From an uncultured Oscillospiraceae bacterium (GTDB lineage Bacteria; Bacillota; Clostridia; Oscillospirales; Ruminococcaceae), in contig CAKSHT010000016.1 of NCBI GenBank assembly GCA_934457235.1, positions 1 to 23,512 of the forward strand: a DNA stretch of 23,512 nt, read 5' to 3'. The translations under genes and the position numbers were made by a program. Positions 14,376 to 23,512 of the stretch are shown here, piece after piece (the first letter of the stretch is position 1; every line of letters begins with the position of its first letter). The notes under the pieces are model-generated. The model was given only the letters and a program-made list of their open reading frames with translations. It did not search any database and was not told the origin of the DNA.

Positions 14376-14543
14376 ATTTAAATAAGGCTTAATTCAGCGG
14401 ACGTGCAAAAATGCGTCTGATAATTCTCAGGTGTTTCATATAATGCTGCTTTTTGGGGCCTTTTGTGCTGAGTTTATGTGATTTTAGTAAAAAATGTACA
14501 AAAATTGAGCGGTATATTGTGAATAATCAATGCTATTTTGTCC

Positions 14544-14572
14544 TTGACAGAATTTGAATTAAAGGTTATTAT
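14544..14572 (+). promoter_or_regulatory. Downstream promoter P2 of the liv operon
   Basis: TTGACA (14544-14549), 17 bp, TATTAT (14567-14572), overlapped by a TATAAT at 14572-14577. The 130-base leader contains two clear hairpins: AAATCCG-CTGA-CGGATTT (14587-14604) and ACTGC-TCC-GCAGT (14637-14649). Confidence 0.75.
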
Positions 14573-14708
14573 ATAATTGCAAAGAAAAATCCGCTGACGG
14601 ATTTCCTGCAATTAGCGAACAAACACTAAAAAACGCACTGCTCCGCAGTCTGACAGCAAAATCAAACCCGGACGGCGGGGCGAAAACAAGGAAAGGAAGA
14701 AATCTAAA

Positions 14709-15941
14709 ATGAAAAATGTATTCAGAAAGGTTGCAGCAGCTACTCTTGCAGCAGCTATGATGGTACCCTTCGCAGGCTGCTCCAACAATGGCAACAGCTC
14801 TGCTGCTGACAATTCCGCAGCTGACAACTCCAACACAAACGTAACAGAGGGCGAGAACGGCAAGCTCGTTATAGGCGGTATCGGTCCGATCACCGGCGCA
14901 GCAGCAGTTTACGGCAACGCTGTAAAGAACGGCGCTCAGCTCGCAGTTAATGAGATCAATGCGGCAGGCGGCGTAAACGGCATGACTCTCGAACTTAACT
15001 TCCAGGACGATGAGCACGATGCTGAGAAGTCTGTAAACGCATATAACACACTTAAGGACGCTGGCATGAAGCTGCTGGTCGGCACCGTTACCTCAGCTCC
15101 CTGCGTTGCAGTAAGCGCTGAGGCTGCTAAGGACAACATGTTCCTGCTCACTCCGTCCGGTTCTTCCCTGGACGCTATCTCTGCCGGTGACAACTGCTTC
15201 CGCGTATGCTTCACCGACCCTGGTCAGGGTAAGATCGCAGCTGACTATATCGTTGACAACGCTCTTGCTACCAAGGTAGGCATTATCTATGACAGCTCCG
15301 ATGTATACTCCACCGGTATCCTCGACGGCTTCAAGGCTGAGGCTGAGGTAAAAGGCCTTGAGATCTCCGCTGAGGAAGCTTTCACAGCTGACGCTAAGAC
15401 CGACTTCTCCGTACAGATCCAGAAAGTAATGGACAGCGGCGCTGACCTGCTCTTCCTCCCGATCTACTACCAGGAAGCTTCCCTTATTCTCCAGCAGGCC
15501 AAGTCCGCTGGCATGAACATGACGATATTCGGCGGCGACGGTCTTGACGGCCTTATCGACCAGCTCGGCGACAAGGTTGACATCGCTCAGGACGTTCTTG
15601 TTATGACTCCTTTCGCAGCTTCTTCTCCTGATGAGAAGTCCGCTAAGTTCACCGCTGCTTATGAGGAACTCACCGGCGGCGAGGTTCCGATCCAGTTCGC
15701 AGCTGACGCTTACGACGCAGTTTACGCTATCAAGCTCGCTCTTGAAAAGGCTGAGATCAGCGACGCTTCCATGAGCGCTTCCGATATCTGCGACAAGGTA
15801 AAGGTTGCTATGACCGAGATCACACTCGACGGCGTAACAGGTTCCACCACATGGACCGCTGACGGCGAGCCGACCAAGGCTCCTCAGGTTATGAAGATCG
15901 CAGTTACTGACGGCGTAGGCTCCTACGTTTCCGCTCAGTGA
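14709..15941 (+). CDS. livK: Branched-chain amino-acid ABC transporter, substrate-binding lipoprotein
   Basis: Extracytoplasmic receptor of the Liv importer, 410 residues. The N-terminus is a lipoprotein signal: basic MKNVFRK, a hydrophobic core and the lipobox FAGC with Cys24 as the lipidation site. A Ser/Asn/Ala-rich linker (about 25-50) follows, then a type I periplasmic-binding fold starting at GKLVIGGIGPITGAAAVYG and including GGVNGMTLELNFQDDEHD, a family-typical stretch, then VGTVTSAPCVA and FAADAYDAVYAIKLALE. The ribosome site is GGAAAGGAAG. The gene heads a five-gene transporter operon and is followed by a large hairpin that may favour higher levels of livK than of the membrane genes. 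Ligand specificity (Leu/Ile/Val or another small amide or amino acid) is not decided by sequence. Confidence 0.95.
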   Translation: MKNVFRKVAAATLAAAMMVPFAGCSNNGNSSAADNSAADNSNTNVTEGENGKLVIGGIGPITGAAAVYGNAVKNGAQLAVNEINAAGGVNGMTLELNFQDDEHDAEKSVNAYNTLKDAGMKLLVGTVTSAPCVAVSAEAAKDNMFLLTPSGSSLDAISAGDNCFRVCFTDPGQGKIAADYIVDNALATKVGIIYDSSDVYSTGILDGFKAEAEVKGLEISAEEAFTADAKTDFSVQIQKVMDSGADLLFLPIYYQEASLILQQAKSAGMNMTIFGGDGLDGLIDQLGDKVDIAQDVLVMTPFAASSPDEKSAKFTAAYEELTGGEVPIQFAADAYDAVYAIKLALEKAEISDASMSASDICDKVKVAMTEITLDGVTGSTTWTADGEPTKAPQVMKIAVTDGVGSYVSAQ

Positions 15942-15970
15942 TCATCTGAACTGAAATAAATCACAAACTC

Positions 15971-16022
15971 AGACCCGTATGTATGGTTTCTCCGGCTTTT
16001 TCCGGAGAAACTGTACGGGTCT
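15971..16022 (+). terminator. Large hairpin after livK (partial terminator or mRNA stabiliser)
   Basis: Outer stem AGACCCGTA (15971-15979) with TACGGGTCT (16014-16022), inner stem GTTTCTCCGG (15986-15995) with CCGGAGAAAC (16002-16011), loop CTTTTT. The following T tract is poor (CATTTG), so some read-through into livH is expected. Confidence 0.65.
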
Positions 16023-16062
16023 CATTTGTATAATTAAGGGTATATTTTTTATGGCAGACTTA

Positions 16063-16112
16063 CTGCCGTAAATCAAAGCAGATTTTGTCAAGTCTGTTTT
16101 GATATGCGGCAG
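16063..16112 (+). other. Second long stem-loop in the livK-livH gap
   Basis: CTGCCG (16063-16068) pairs with CGGCAG (16107-16112), and ATCAAAGCAGA (16072-16082) with TCTGTTTTGAT (16093-16103) including one G-T pair; loop of 10 bases. No T tract follows. It ends about 12 bases before the livH ribosome site. It could stabilise the processed downstream mRNA; function unknown. Confidence 0.6.
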
Positions 16113-16140
16113 ATAAAATTCCGAAAGGAGAAGGTTCTAT

Positions 16141-17070
16141 ATGAGCTTTGTTTCTTATCTCATCAGCGGAATAAGCCTCGGCAGTATCTACGCGCTCATC
16201 GCGCTTGGCTACACGATGGTTTATGGTATCGCAAAGATGCTGAATTTCGCGCACGGCGATATCATCATGGTAGGCGGATATGCTGTGTTTACGGCGATGT
16301 CTACGGCATGGTGCCCGGTGTGGCTTTCAGTCATCATTGGTATAATCGTATGCACGGTGCTCGGCGTAGTCATCGAAAAGGTGGCGTACAAGCCGCTGCG
16401 TAACGCACCGCCGCTTGCGGTGCTTATCACAGCCATCGGCGTCAGCTACCTGCTCCAGAACCTCGCGCTCCTGATTTTCGGCTCCGCTGCACGGAACTTT
16501 ACCTCTATCGTTGACGGAATGCCACCGTTTATGACCGTTTCCGAGAACGGTACACATTTCTTTACCGCGGTCGAGCCGGGTGTACAGACCTCGCTCAAGG
16601 TTTCTATGGAAACTTTCCTGTCCATCGTGGTATCAGTTATCATCATGGCTGCCCTGACCTGGTTCATCAACAAGACCAAGGCTGGCAAGGCAATGCTGGC
16701 GGTCGCCGAGGACAAGGGCGCTGCTCAGCTCATGGGCATCAACGTCAACAGCACTATTTCGCTTACATTCGCCATCGGCTCTGCGCTCGCCGGAGTTGCA
16801 AGCGTGCTGATGTGCTCCGCATATCCGCAGCTCAGCCCGTACACCGGTTCAATGCCTGGCATCAAGGCGTTCGTTGCGGCGGTGTTTGGCGGTATCGGAT
16901 CCATCCCCGGCGCTATGATAGGCGGCGTGTTACTGGGCGTTATCGAACAGCTCGCAAAGGCTTACATATCCTCTCAGCTTTCTGACGCTATCGTGTTCCT
17001 CGTGCTGATAATCGTGCTGGTAGTAAGACCTACCGGTATCCTCGGCAAGAAGATCCGCGAAAAGGTTTAA
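16141..17070 (+). CDS. livH: Branched-chain amino-acid ABC transporter permease LivH
   Basis: First of two membrane subunits of the Liv importer, 309 residues with about eight hydrophobic segments. It begins MSFVSYLISGISLGSIYALIALGYTMVYGIAKMLNFAHGD, the canonical LivH N-terminus (GxIYALxALGxTLVYG...NFAHG). GKAMLAVAEDKGAAQLMGINV is the cytoplasmic coupling loop that contacts the ATPases, and the end reads FGGIGSIPGAMIGGVLLGVIE and VLVVRPTGILGKKIREKV, also typical. AAGGAG about nine bases before the ATG is the ribosome site. The gap of 199 bases from livK holds two hairpins; livM follows after 12 bases. Confidence 0.96.
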   Translation: MSFVSYLISGISLGSIYALIALGYTMVYGIAKMLNFAHGDIIMVGGYAVFTAMSTAWCPVWLSVIIGIIVCTVLGVVIEKVAYKPLRNAPPLAVLITAIGVSYLLQNLALLIFGSAARNFTSIVDGMPPFMTVSENGTHFFTAVEPGVQTSLKVSMETFLSIVVSVIIMAALTWFINKTKAGKAMLAVAEDKGAAQLMGINVNSTISLTFAIGSALAGVASVLMCSAYPQLSPYTGSMPGIKAFVAAVFGGIGSIPGAMIGGVLLGVIEQLAKAYISSQLSDAIVFLVLIIVLVVRPTGILGKKIREKV

Positions 17071-17082
17071 GGGGGCAGGGAC

Positions 17083-18165
17083 ATGACAAAGACAACAAAG
17101 AATAATTTCATAACCTGCGGCATGACGCTCGGATTATTCGTTATATTCGGCGTGCTCTCTACGACTGGCGTGCTGGGAAGTCAGTATTCCGGTCTGCTTA
17201 TCCCGATAGGTATTTACATCATACTCTCCATCTCGCTTAACCTCACGGTCGGCATTCTTGGCGAGCTTTCTCTCGGACATGCGGGATTTATGTGCATCGG
17301 CGCGTATGCCGGAGGTATATTCTCGCTGATCACACAGGAAACCATCAATCCATCATGGCTGCGAATGATACTTGCGCTGTTGGTCGGCGCGGTGGCTGCG
17401 GCTATTTTCGGCGTGCTCATCGGTATCCCGGTTCTTCGTCTGCGCGGCGACTACCTGGCTATCGTAACGCTGGGCTTCGGCGAAATAATAAAGGCGCTTG
17501 CCAATAACATCTATCTCACAATGGACAAGGACGGACTGCATTTCAGTTTCGCTTCCGGAGTTACCGGAACTGACCCCGGAACCAGCAAACTTATCCTGGA
17601 GGGTGCAAAGGGAATCAAGGCGCCGCAGGACACCACTCTGATACTGGTCGTTGTGGTTCTGATGATATGCCTGGTTATACTGATGAACTTCATCAACTCC
17701 CGTACCGGACGCGCGTGCATGGCAGTTCGCGATAATTATATCGCAGCGCAGTCCGTGGGCATAAACGTTACAAAGTTCAGACTTATCGCGTTCACTGTTT
17801 CCGCAGCCATCGCCGGTGTTGCCGGAGTGCTTTACGCGCACTCGCTGACTGTTCTGGCTCCGAAGAAGTTCGATTACAATCTGTCAATTCTGATACTCGT
17901 ATTTGTCGTACTCGGCGGACTAGGCAGCCTGCGCGGCTCCATCATCGCGACCATCGTACTGTACGCCCTGCCGGAGATATTCCGTGAACTTGGCGATTAC
18001 AGAATGCTTATCTACGCCATAGTTCTGATACTCATGATGGTGTTCAACAACGCTCCGGTGTTCATTTCACTGCGCGAAAGGATAGGCGTATCCGCTCCGG
18101 TTCAGAAGATACAGGGCTTCTTCAAACGCGGCGGCAAAAAGACTGGAGGTGCGGACAATGGCTGA
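17083..18165 (+). CDS. livM: Branched-chain amino-acid ABC transporter permease LivM
   Basis: Second membrane subunit, 360 residues, about ten hydrophobic segments. Family motifs are LNLTVGILGELSLGHAGFMCIGAYAGG, PVLRLRGDYLAIVTLGFGEI, the coupling loop SRTGRACMAVRDNYIAAQSVGINV, and VFVVLGGLGSLRGSIIATIVL. The C-terminus is basic and Gly-rich (FFKRGGKKTGGADNG). The gene starts 12 bases after livH behind a weak GGGGCAGGG site and overlaps livG by eight bases, so coupled translation of the permease and ATPase genes is likely. Confidence 0.96.
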   Translation: MTKTTKNNFITCGMTLGLFVIFGVLSTTGVLGSQYSGLLIPIGIYIILSISLNLTVGILGELSLGHAGFMCIGAYAGGIFSLITQETINPSWLRMILALLVGAVAAAIFGVLIGIPVLRLRGDYLAIVTLGFGEIIKALANNIYLTMDKDGLHFSFASGVTGTDPGTSKLILEGAKGIKAPQDTTLILVVVVLMICLVILMNFINSRTGRACMAVRDNYIAAQSVGINVTKFRLIAFTVSAAIAGVAGVLYAHSLTVLAPKKFDYNLSILILVFVVLGGLGSLRGSIIATIVLYALPEIFRELGDYRMLIYAIVLILMMVFNNAPVFISLRERIGVSAPVQKIQGFFKRGGKKTGGADNG

Positions 18166-18925
18166 GAGCAACATTCTTGAGGTCAAGAACCTCTCTATAC
18201 AGTTCGGCGGACTGCGTGCCGTTGACGGTCTTAATATGACCATAAAAAAAGGTCAACTCTATGGACTTATCGGTCCGAACGGCGCCGGAAAAACTACGGT
18301 GTTCAACATGCTGACCGGCGTTTACAAGCCCACCACAGGAACTATCCTGCTTGACGGGCAGGACATAACCGGCAAGCCCGCTATCTACATCAATCGCGCG
18401 GGAATCGCGAGAACGTTTCAGAATATACGTCTGTTCAAGGCGATGAGCGTGCTTGACAACGTAAAGGTCGGACTTCACAACCATATGAATTACACCGCCA
18501 TCGAGGGCGTACTCAGGCTTCCCAGATACTTCAAGGAAGAAAAGCGCGCCAACGAAAAGGCAATGGAGCTGCTCAAAGTATTCGACCTTGACAGCGAGGC
18601 AGAGCAGCTTGCTGCGAACCTCCCGTACGGCAAGCAGAGAAAGCTTGAAATAGCGCGTGCGCTTGCTACAGACCCCAAGCTGCTGCTTCTTGACGAGCCG
18701 GCGGCTGGCATGAACCCGAACGAGACCGAGGAGCTCATGCAGACGATACACTTCGTCCGTGACAAGTTCAATATGACAATACTGCTTATTGAGCATGATA
18801 TGAAGCTGGTTTCCGGTATCTGTGAACAGCTGACCGTACTCAACTTCGGGCAGGAGCTTGCGCAGGGCGATACTTCGGCGGTGCTCAACGACCCGAAGGT
18901 CATCACTGCATATCTTGGAGAATAA
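18158..18925 (+). CDS. livG: Branched-chain amino-acid ABC transporter ATPase LivG
   Basis: Cytoplasmic ATPase subunit, 255 residues. Walker A is GPNGAGKTT (residues 39-47), the region after the Q-loop reads RTFQNIRLF, the signature loop is PYGKQRKLEIARAL (LivG proteins replace LSGGQ by YGxQR), Walker B with the catalytic Glu is LLLLDEPAAGMNPNE, and the switch His is in LLIEHDMKLV. The frame opens at GTG 18149, but GGAGGT at 18145-18150 is seven bases before ATG 18158, which is chosen; this overlaps livM by eight bases. It pairs with LivF in the heterodimeric motor. Confidence 0.96.
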   Translation: MAESNILEVKNLSIQFGGLRAVDGLNMTIKKGQLYGLIGPNGAGKTTVFNMLTGVYKPTTGTILLDGQDITGKPAIYINRAGIARTFQNIRLFKAMSVLDNVKVGLHNHMNYTAIEGVLRLPRYFKEEKRANEKAMELLKVFDLDSEAEQLAANLPYGKQRKLEIARALATDPKLLLLDEPAAGMNPNETEELMQTIHFVRDKFNMTILLIEHDMKLVSGICEQLTVLNFGQELAQGDTSAVLNDPKVITAYLGE

Positions 18926-18938
18926 GGGGGAAACGCTC

Positions 18939-19649
18939 ATGTCAATGCTGTCTATCAGGGATCTACAGGTATATTACGGCGCGATAAACGCAATAAAGGG
19001 CATTTCCTTTGACGTCGAGCAGGGCGAGATAATCGCGCTGATCGGCGCTAACGGTGCAGGTAAGACCACGATACTCCATACCATCACTGGACTCGTGCAG
19101 GCAAAGCACGGTTCCATCATGTTCGGCGGAAAGGATCTTACAAAGACTCCGGCGCACAAGATAGTTTCAATGGGTATGGCGCATGTTCCGGAGGGACGCC
19201 GCGTATTTGCGCAGCTTTCGGTTTATGAGAACCTCATGCTCGGCGCCTTCACCCGCAAGGACAAGGCTGAGATTAATGAATCTCTGGAGAAGGTGTTCAA
19301 GCGCTTTCCCAGACTGGAGGAGCGCCGCACGCAGGCTGCGGGTACTCTCTCCGGCGGCGAGCAGCAGATGCTGGCGATGGGCAGGGCGCTGATGTCCAAG
19401 CCGTCGATAATTCTCATGGATGAGCCGTCTATGGGACTTTCTCCGCTGTATGTAAGCGAGATATTCGATATAATCCAGGAGATAAACAAGAGCGGCACGA
19501 CCGTTCTTCTGGTCGAGCAGAACGCAAAGAAAGCGCTTTCCATCGCGAACCGCGCATACGTTCTGGAAACCGGTAAGATAGTTCTCTCCGGCGACGCGAA
19601 GGAACTTATGAACAACGATCAGGTCAAGAAAGCATATCTGGGCGAATAA
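18939..19649 (+). CDS. livF: Branched-chain amino-acid ABC transporter ATPase LivF
   Basis: Second ATPase subunit, 236 residues. Walker A GANGAGKTT (36-44), HVPEGRRVFAQLSVYENL which is characteristic of LivF, signature LSGGEQQMLAMGRALM, Walker B IILMDEPSMGLSPL and LLVEQNAKKAL with the position where other ABC proteins carry the switch His (VEQN in LivF). The frame is open from 18858, but ATG 18939 has AAGGGGG eight bases upstream and follows the livG stop by 13 bases. It completes the importer. Confidence 0.96.
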   Translation: MSMLSIRDLQVYYGAINAIKGISFDVEQGEIIALIGANGAGKTTILHTITGLVQAKHGSIMFGGKDLTKTPAHKIVSMGMAHVPEGRRVFAQLSVYENLMLGAFTRKDKAEINESLEKVFKRFPRLEERRTQAAGTLSGGEQQMLAMGRALMSKPSIILMDEPSMGLSPLYVSEIFDIIQEINKSGTTVLLVEQNAKKALSIANRAYVLETGKIVLSGDAKELMNNDQVKKAYLGE

Positions 19650-19676
19650 TTTGATTTGTAATTTGTGGGAGGGTCT

Positions 19677-20294
19677 ATGGATAAGTTTATAGTTACCATT
19701 GCCAGAGGTTACGGCAGCGGCGGCAGAACGATCGGAAAAATGCTGGCCGACAAGCTGGGCGTGAAGTTCTATGATAAGGATCTTATCCGCATGGCTTCCG
19801 ATGTCAGCGGTATCAATGAAGCGCTGTTCGGACAGAGCGACGAAAAGACAAAGTCCGGAGTATTCGGCAAGCCCGGAGTTTACAAGGGTGATGTCATTGC
19901 TCCCGGCAAGTCCGGATTCATTTCGGAGGAGAACCTGTTCAATTACCAGGCGATGGTGATAAAGCAGATCGCGTCCGAAAGCTCCTGCGTTATCGTGGGA
20001 AGATGCGCGGATTACGTCCTGCGTGAAGATCCGTCGGTTGTCCGCGTGTTCATCTATGCGGACGAGGAAGCCTGCGTAAAGAACGCCGCAGAAGTCAAGG
20101 GCATTACCGACCGCAAGGAGGCGCTGAAGACTATCGCTTCAATTGATAAGGAGCGCGCAGCTTATTACAAGGCGCACACCGGCAGGGAGTGGATCGACGC
20201 GCGTAATTACGATCTCTGCCTTAACAGCGGAGATCTGGGCTTTGACAAGTGCGTTGATATCATTACGGATTTCATTCGTGTAAAGCTTGGCTGA
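19677..20294 (+). CDS. Cytidylate-kinase-like P-loop protein
   Basis: Protein of 205 residues of the cytidylate-kinase-like family (AAA_26/Cytidylate_kin2), found in many Clostridia in addition to the true Cmk. The P-loop is near the N-terminus (TIARGYGSGGRTIGKMLADKLG), followed by FYDKDLIRMAS, SSCVIVGRCADYVLRED, a lid-like region with KERAAYYKAHTGREW, and YDLCLNSGDLGFDKCV near the end. True Cmk phosphorylates CMP/dCMP; the substrate of this branch is not known to me. ATG 19677 follows GGGAGGG with a short gap; GTG 19665 is the alternative start. It is 27 bases after livF without a terminator, so it is likely the last gene of the liv transcript. Confidence 0.85.
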   Translation: MDKFIVTIARGYGSGGRTIGKMLADKLGVKFYDKDLIRMASDVSGINEALFGQSDEKTKSGVFGKPGVYKGDVIAPGKSGFISEENLFNYQAMVIKQIASESSCVIVGRCADYVLREDPSVVRVFIYADEEACVKNAAEVKGITDRKEALKTIASIDKERAAYYKAHTGREWIDARNYDLCLNSGDLGFDKCVDIITDFIRVKLG

Positions 20295-20306
20295 AACAAT
20301 AAAACG

Positions 20307-20340
20307 ACGGGGCTGTGAAAACAGTCCCGTTAATTTTTTA
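20307..20340 (+). terminator. Terminator of the liv operon
   Basis: Ten-pair stem ACGGGGCTGT/ACAGTCCCGT (one G-T pair) with a GAAA tetraloop and TAATTTTTTA, 12 bases after the last stop codon. Confidence 0.93.
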
Positions 20341-20350
20341 TATAACAAAA

Positions 20351-20373
20351 CCGGGGCGGCATAGCCGTCCCGG
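20351..20373 (-). terminator. Terminator of groESL
   Basis: Stem CCGGGACGGC/GCCGCCCCGG on the minus strand with a three-base loop, followed by TTTTGTTATATAAAA. It lies 26 bases after the groEL stop codon. Confidence 0.88.
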
Positions 20374-20399
20374 TCAGTTGTTTATTCAGAAGTCCGGAA

Positions 20400-22043
<1,644 letters not shown>

Positions 22044-22051
22044 CTATACGA

Positions 22052-22375
<324 letters not shown>

Positions 22376-22402
22376 TTAGCACTCTGTTTCTTTGAGTGCT
22401 AA
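22376..22402. promoter_or_regulatory. CIRCE operator (HrcA binding site)
   Basis: TTAGCACTC (22376-22384), nine bases, GAGTGCTAA (22394-22402): a perfect match to the CIRCE inverted repeat. It lies between the groE -10 and groES, so HrcA repression and heat induction of groESL are expected. Confidence 0.98.
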
Positions 22403-22434
22403 TTATATTTTAACCATTTTTCAGAATAAATCAA
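22402..22434 (-). promoter_or_regulatory. Sigma-A promoter of groESL
   Basis: On the minus strand TTGATT (22434-22429), 16 bp, TAAAAT (22412-22407), with an overlapping TATAAT (22407-22402) as an alternative -10. The start point falls at the edge of CIRCE. Confidence 0.7.
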
Positions 22435-22439
22435 GGGGT

Positions 22440-22717
22440 AACAGGTACTTTTTTGAAAAGTTTGTCAACATTGTGCAATATATCTGTTTTGAATTGTGCT
22501 TATTTGTAACATTTGCACACAAATCTATTAAGAATTCTGACGACATATCATATAGATATTCCCTGATGTGATCCAACATACCGCCGCAGGGGAATTATCC
22601 CGGATATTTTTCCGTAAATCTGCAACCTTTTTTACTGTGATCTGGTTTTATAAGTGAATTCAAAAAACAAGGCGGCGCTGATAAGCCTCCGCCCGACGGT
22701 ACCGGAGATATACGAAT
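22440..22717. other. Divergent intergenic region upstream of the ECF sigma gene
   Basis: About 280 AT-rich bases without a gene. TGCAACCTTTTTT at 22621-22633 resembles an ECF-type -35 (TGCAAC/TGAAAC), which would fit autoregulation of the sigma gene, but no clear CGTC/CGTA -10 is seen at 16-17 bp. A GGCGG/CCGCC stem (about 22671-22693) lies in the probable leader. Confidence 0.35.
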
Positions 22718-23269
22718 ATGCAGACACTATCCCTAAGCGCTGCGGAGAGCTTTGAGGAGGTCATGGAGCAGTACATGCCCATGGTCTACCGGATCGCATT
22801 TGCGAGGCTGGGCGACCGCAGCGACGCAGAGGACGTGACCCAGGAGGTGTTCCTGAGGTACTTCCGAACGAACCTTAACTATAATGATGAAGAGCACCGG
22901 AAAGCGTGGCTTATCCGGTGTGCGGTGAACTGCGCGAAAAATACGGCGTCCTCTGCGTGGAACCGCCACAGGGCTTCCGGAGAGATGCTGGAAAATTCCG
23001 ACGACCCGGAAAACGAGCCGGCGTACTCCGACTGCGAGGAGCAGTTTGAGAAATCGGAAAGGCGCATTTCGGTGCTCAACGCCGTTATGAAGCTGCCCGA
23101 AAAATACCGTACGGTGATACACCTGTTCTATTTTGAAGATATGTCGGTGGCGCAGATAAGCGCCGCTGTCGGCGCGGGGGAGTCAACAGTGAAATCCCAG
23201 CTCAGCCGCGCCCGAAGGCTGCTGAAGCCGTTACTCAGCGAAGAATTTTCCGGGGAGGTGGTTTTCTGA
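22718..23269 (+). CDS. ECF-type RNA polymerase sigma factor
   Basis: Sigma-70 family protein with only regions 2 and 4, 183 residues. Region 2 covers about 10-80 (EEVMEQYMPMVYRIAFARLGDRSDAEDVTQEVFLRYF and RKAWLIRCAVNCAKN). A short acidic linker (SDDPENEPAYSDCEEQ) leads to region 4 (about 115-172, LPEKYRTVIHLFYFEDMSVAQISAAVGAGESTVKSQLSRARRLLK), which holds the helix-turn-helix for the -35 element. GGAGA lies nine bases before the ATG. Its TGA overlaps the ATG of the next gene, a probable anti-sigma factor, by one base. Stimulus and regulon cannot be told from this window. Confidence 0.95.
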   Translation: MQTLSLSAAESFEEVMEQYMPMVYRIAFARLGDRSDAEDVTQEVFLRYFRTNLNYNDEEHRKAWLIRCAVNCAKNTASSAWNRHRASGEMLENSDDPENEPAYSDCEEQFEKSERRISVLNAVMKLPEKYRTVIHLFYFEDMSVAQISAAVGAGESTVKSQLSRARRLLKPLLSEEFSGEVVF

Positions 23270-23512
23270 TGGATTTCAGAGAGGAATACAAGAAGTCGAT
23301 GGAGAGCAATTCCCCGGACAGAGAAACTATAGACAGAATGAAAGCGGCAGTAATGGCGGAGCTTCAGAACAGCACTCAGAATGAAGTCCCGGAAAAGAAG
23401 CCGCTGAACATTCGCAGAACGTACTATGCGTTAGGCGCGCTGGCCGCATGTGCAGTTATCGCTGTATCCGCAGCGACGATACTTCCCAACATAAACAAGA
23501 ACAACGATATGA
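23269..23512 (+). CDS. Probable membrane-bound anti-sigma factor, 5' part
   Basis: Truncated by the window end; 81 codons are visible. It starts at ATG 23269 inside the sigma stop codon, with GGAGGT nine bases upstream. The N-terminus, MDFREEYKKSMESNSPDRETIDRMKAAV, is the cytoplasmic helical part often seen in Clostridial proteins encoded after an ECF sigma gene. Residues about 57-74 (YALGALAACAVIAVSAATIL) form one membrane segment. No zinc-binding HxxxCxxC motif is present in the visible part. The assignment rests mainly on position and topology. Confidence 0.75.
   Translation, partial: MDFREEYKKSMESNSPDRETIDRMKAAVMAELQNSTQNEVPEKKPLNIRRTYYALGALAACAVIAVSAATILPNINKNNDM

Noticed and set aside
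14376..14543. Cyclic di-GMP riboswitch between the liv promoters, next to the HD-GYP gene
   Set aside because: The small CGGACG/CGTCTG stem does not come with the conserved GEMM core or tetraloop-receptor; not supported.

Overview
The window looks like a piece of the chromosome of a Gram-positive, anaerobic, probably spore-forming Clostridia member, most like Ruminococcus and other Oscillospirales. This placement is inference from gene content: a HrcA/CIRCE-controlled groESL operon, a GlgP plus GH13 glycogen pair, TIGR04086-like and YlbJ-like membrane proteins, dipicolinate synthase genes, strong TTGACA/TATAAT promoters and AGGAGG-type ribosome sites. No phage, CRISPR, rRNA, tRNA or IS transposase gene is visible.

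Layout. 1-716: the 3' part of an HtrA-type protease. 1132-5527: glycogen phosphorylase and a cytoplasmic GH13 alpha-glucosidase, separated by a strong-looking terminator. 5659-6261: an unrecognised protein with two membrane segments, behind a perfect consensus promoter. 6336-8560 (minus strand): a PocR-domain soluble chemoreceptor followed by a FucO-type lactaldehyde/propanediol oxidoreductase. 8786-10242: a TIGR04086-like membrane protein and a YlbJ-like sporulation membrane protein behind a sigma-E-like promoter. 10538-12023 (minus strand): dipicolinate synthase B and A behind a sigma-K-like promoter. 12182-13323: inorganic pyrophosphatase and Maf. 13618-14223 (minus strand): a stand-alone HD-GYP protein. 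14709-20294: a complete branched-chain amino-acid ABC transporter (livK-H-M-G-F) with a cytidylate-kinase-like gene at its end. 20400-22336 (minus strand): groEL and groES behind a perfect CIRCE. 22718-23512: an ECF sigma factor and the start of a probable anti-sigma factor.

The most unusual structure is a pair of about 230-bp, non-coding, multi-hairpin elements (10273-10498 and 13353-13587). Each lies between convergent genes. Each has GTCGAAAAAGT-type terminal inverted repeats. Each is bracketed by two near-identical copies (27-28 bp, one mismatch) of a complete hairpin, and that hairpin differs between the two loci. The simplest reading is a MITE-like element that inserts at bidirectional terminators and duplicates the whole hairpin, leaving each neighbouring gene its own terminator.

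A second theme is sporulation. The YlbJ-like gene and dpaAB converge on one of these elements, and their upstream regions match the Bacillus sigma-E and sigma-K consensus with the expected spacings. This would fit a mother-cell programme in which a membrane protein is made first and dipicolinate second. The dpaB ribosome site is also odd: a hairpin lies between Shine-Dalgarno and ATG.
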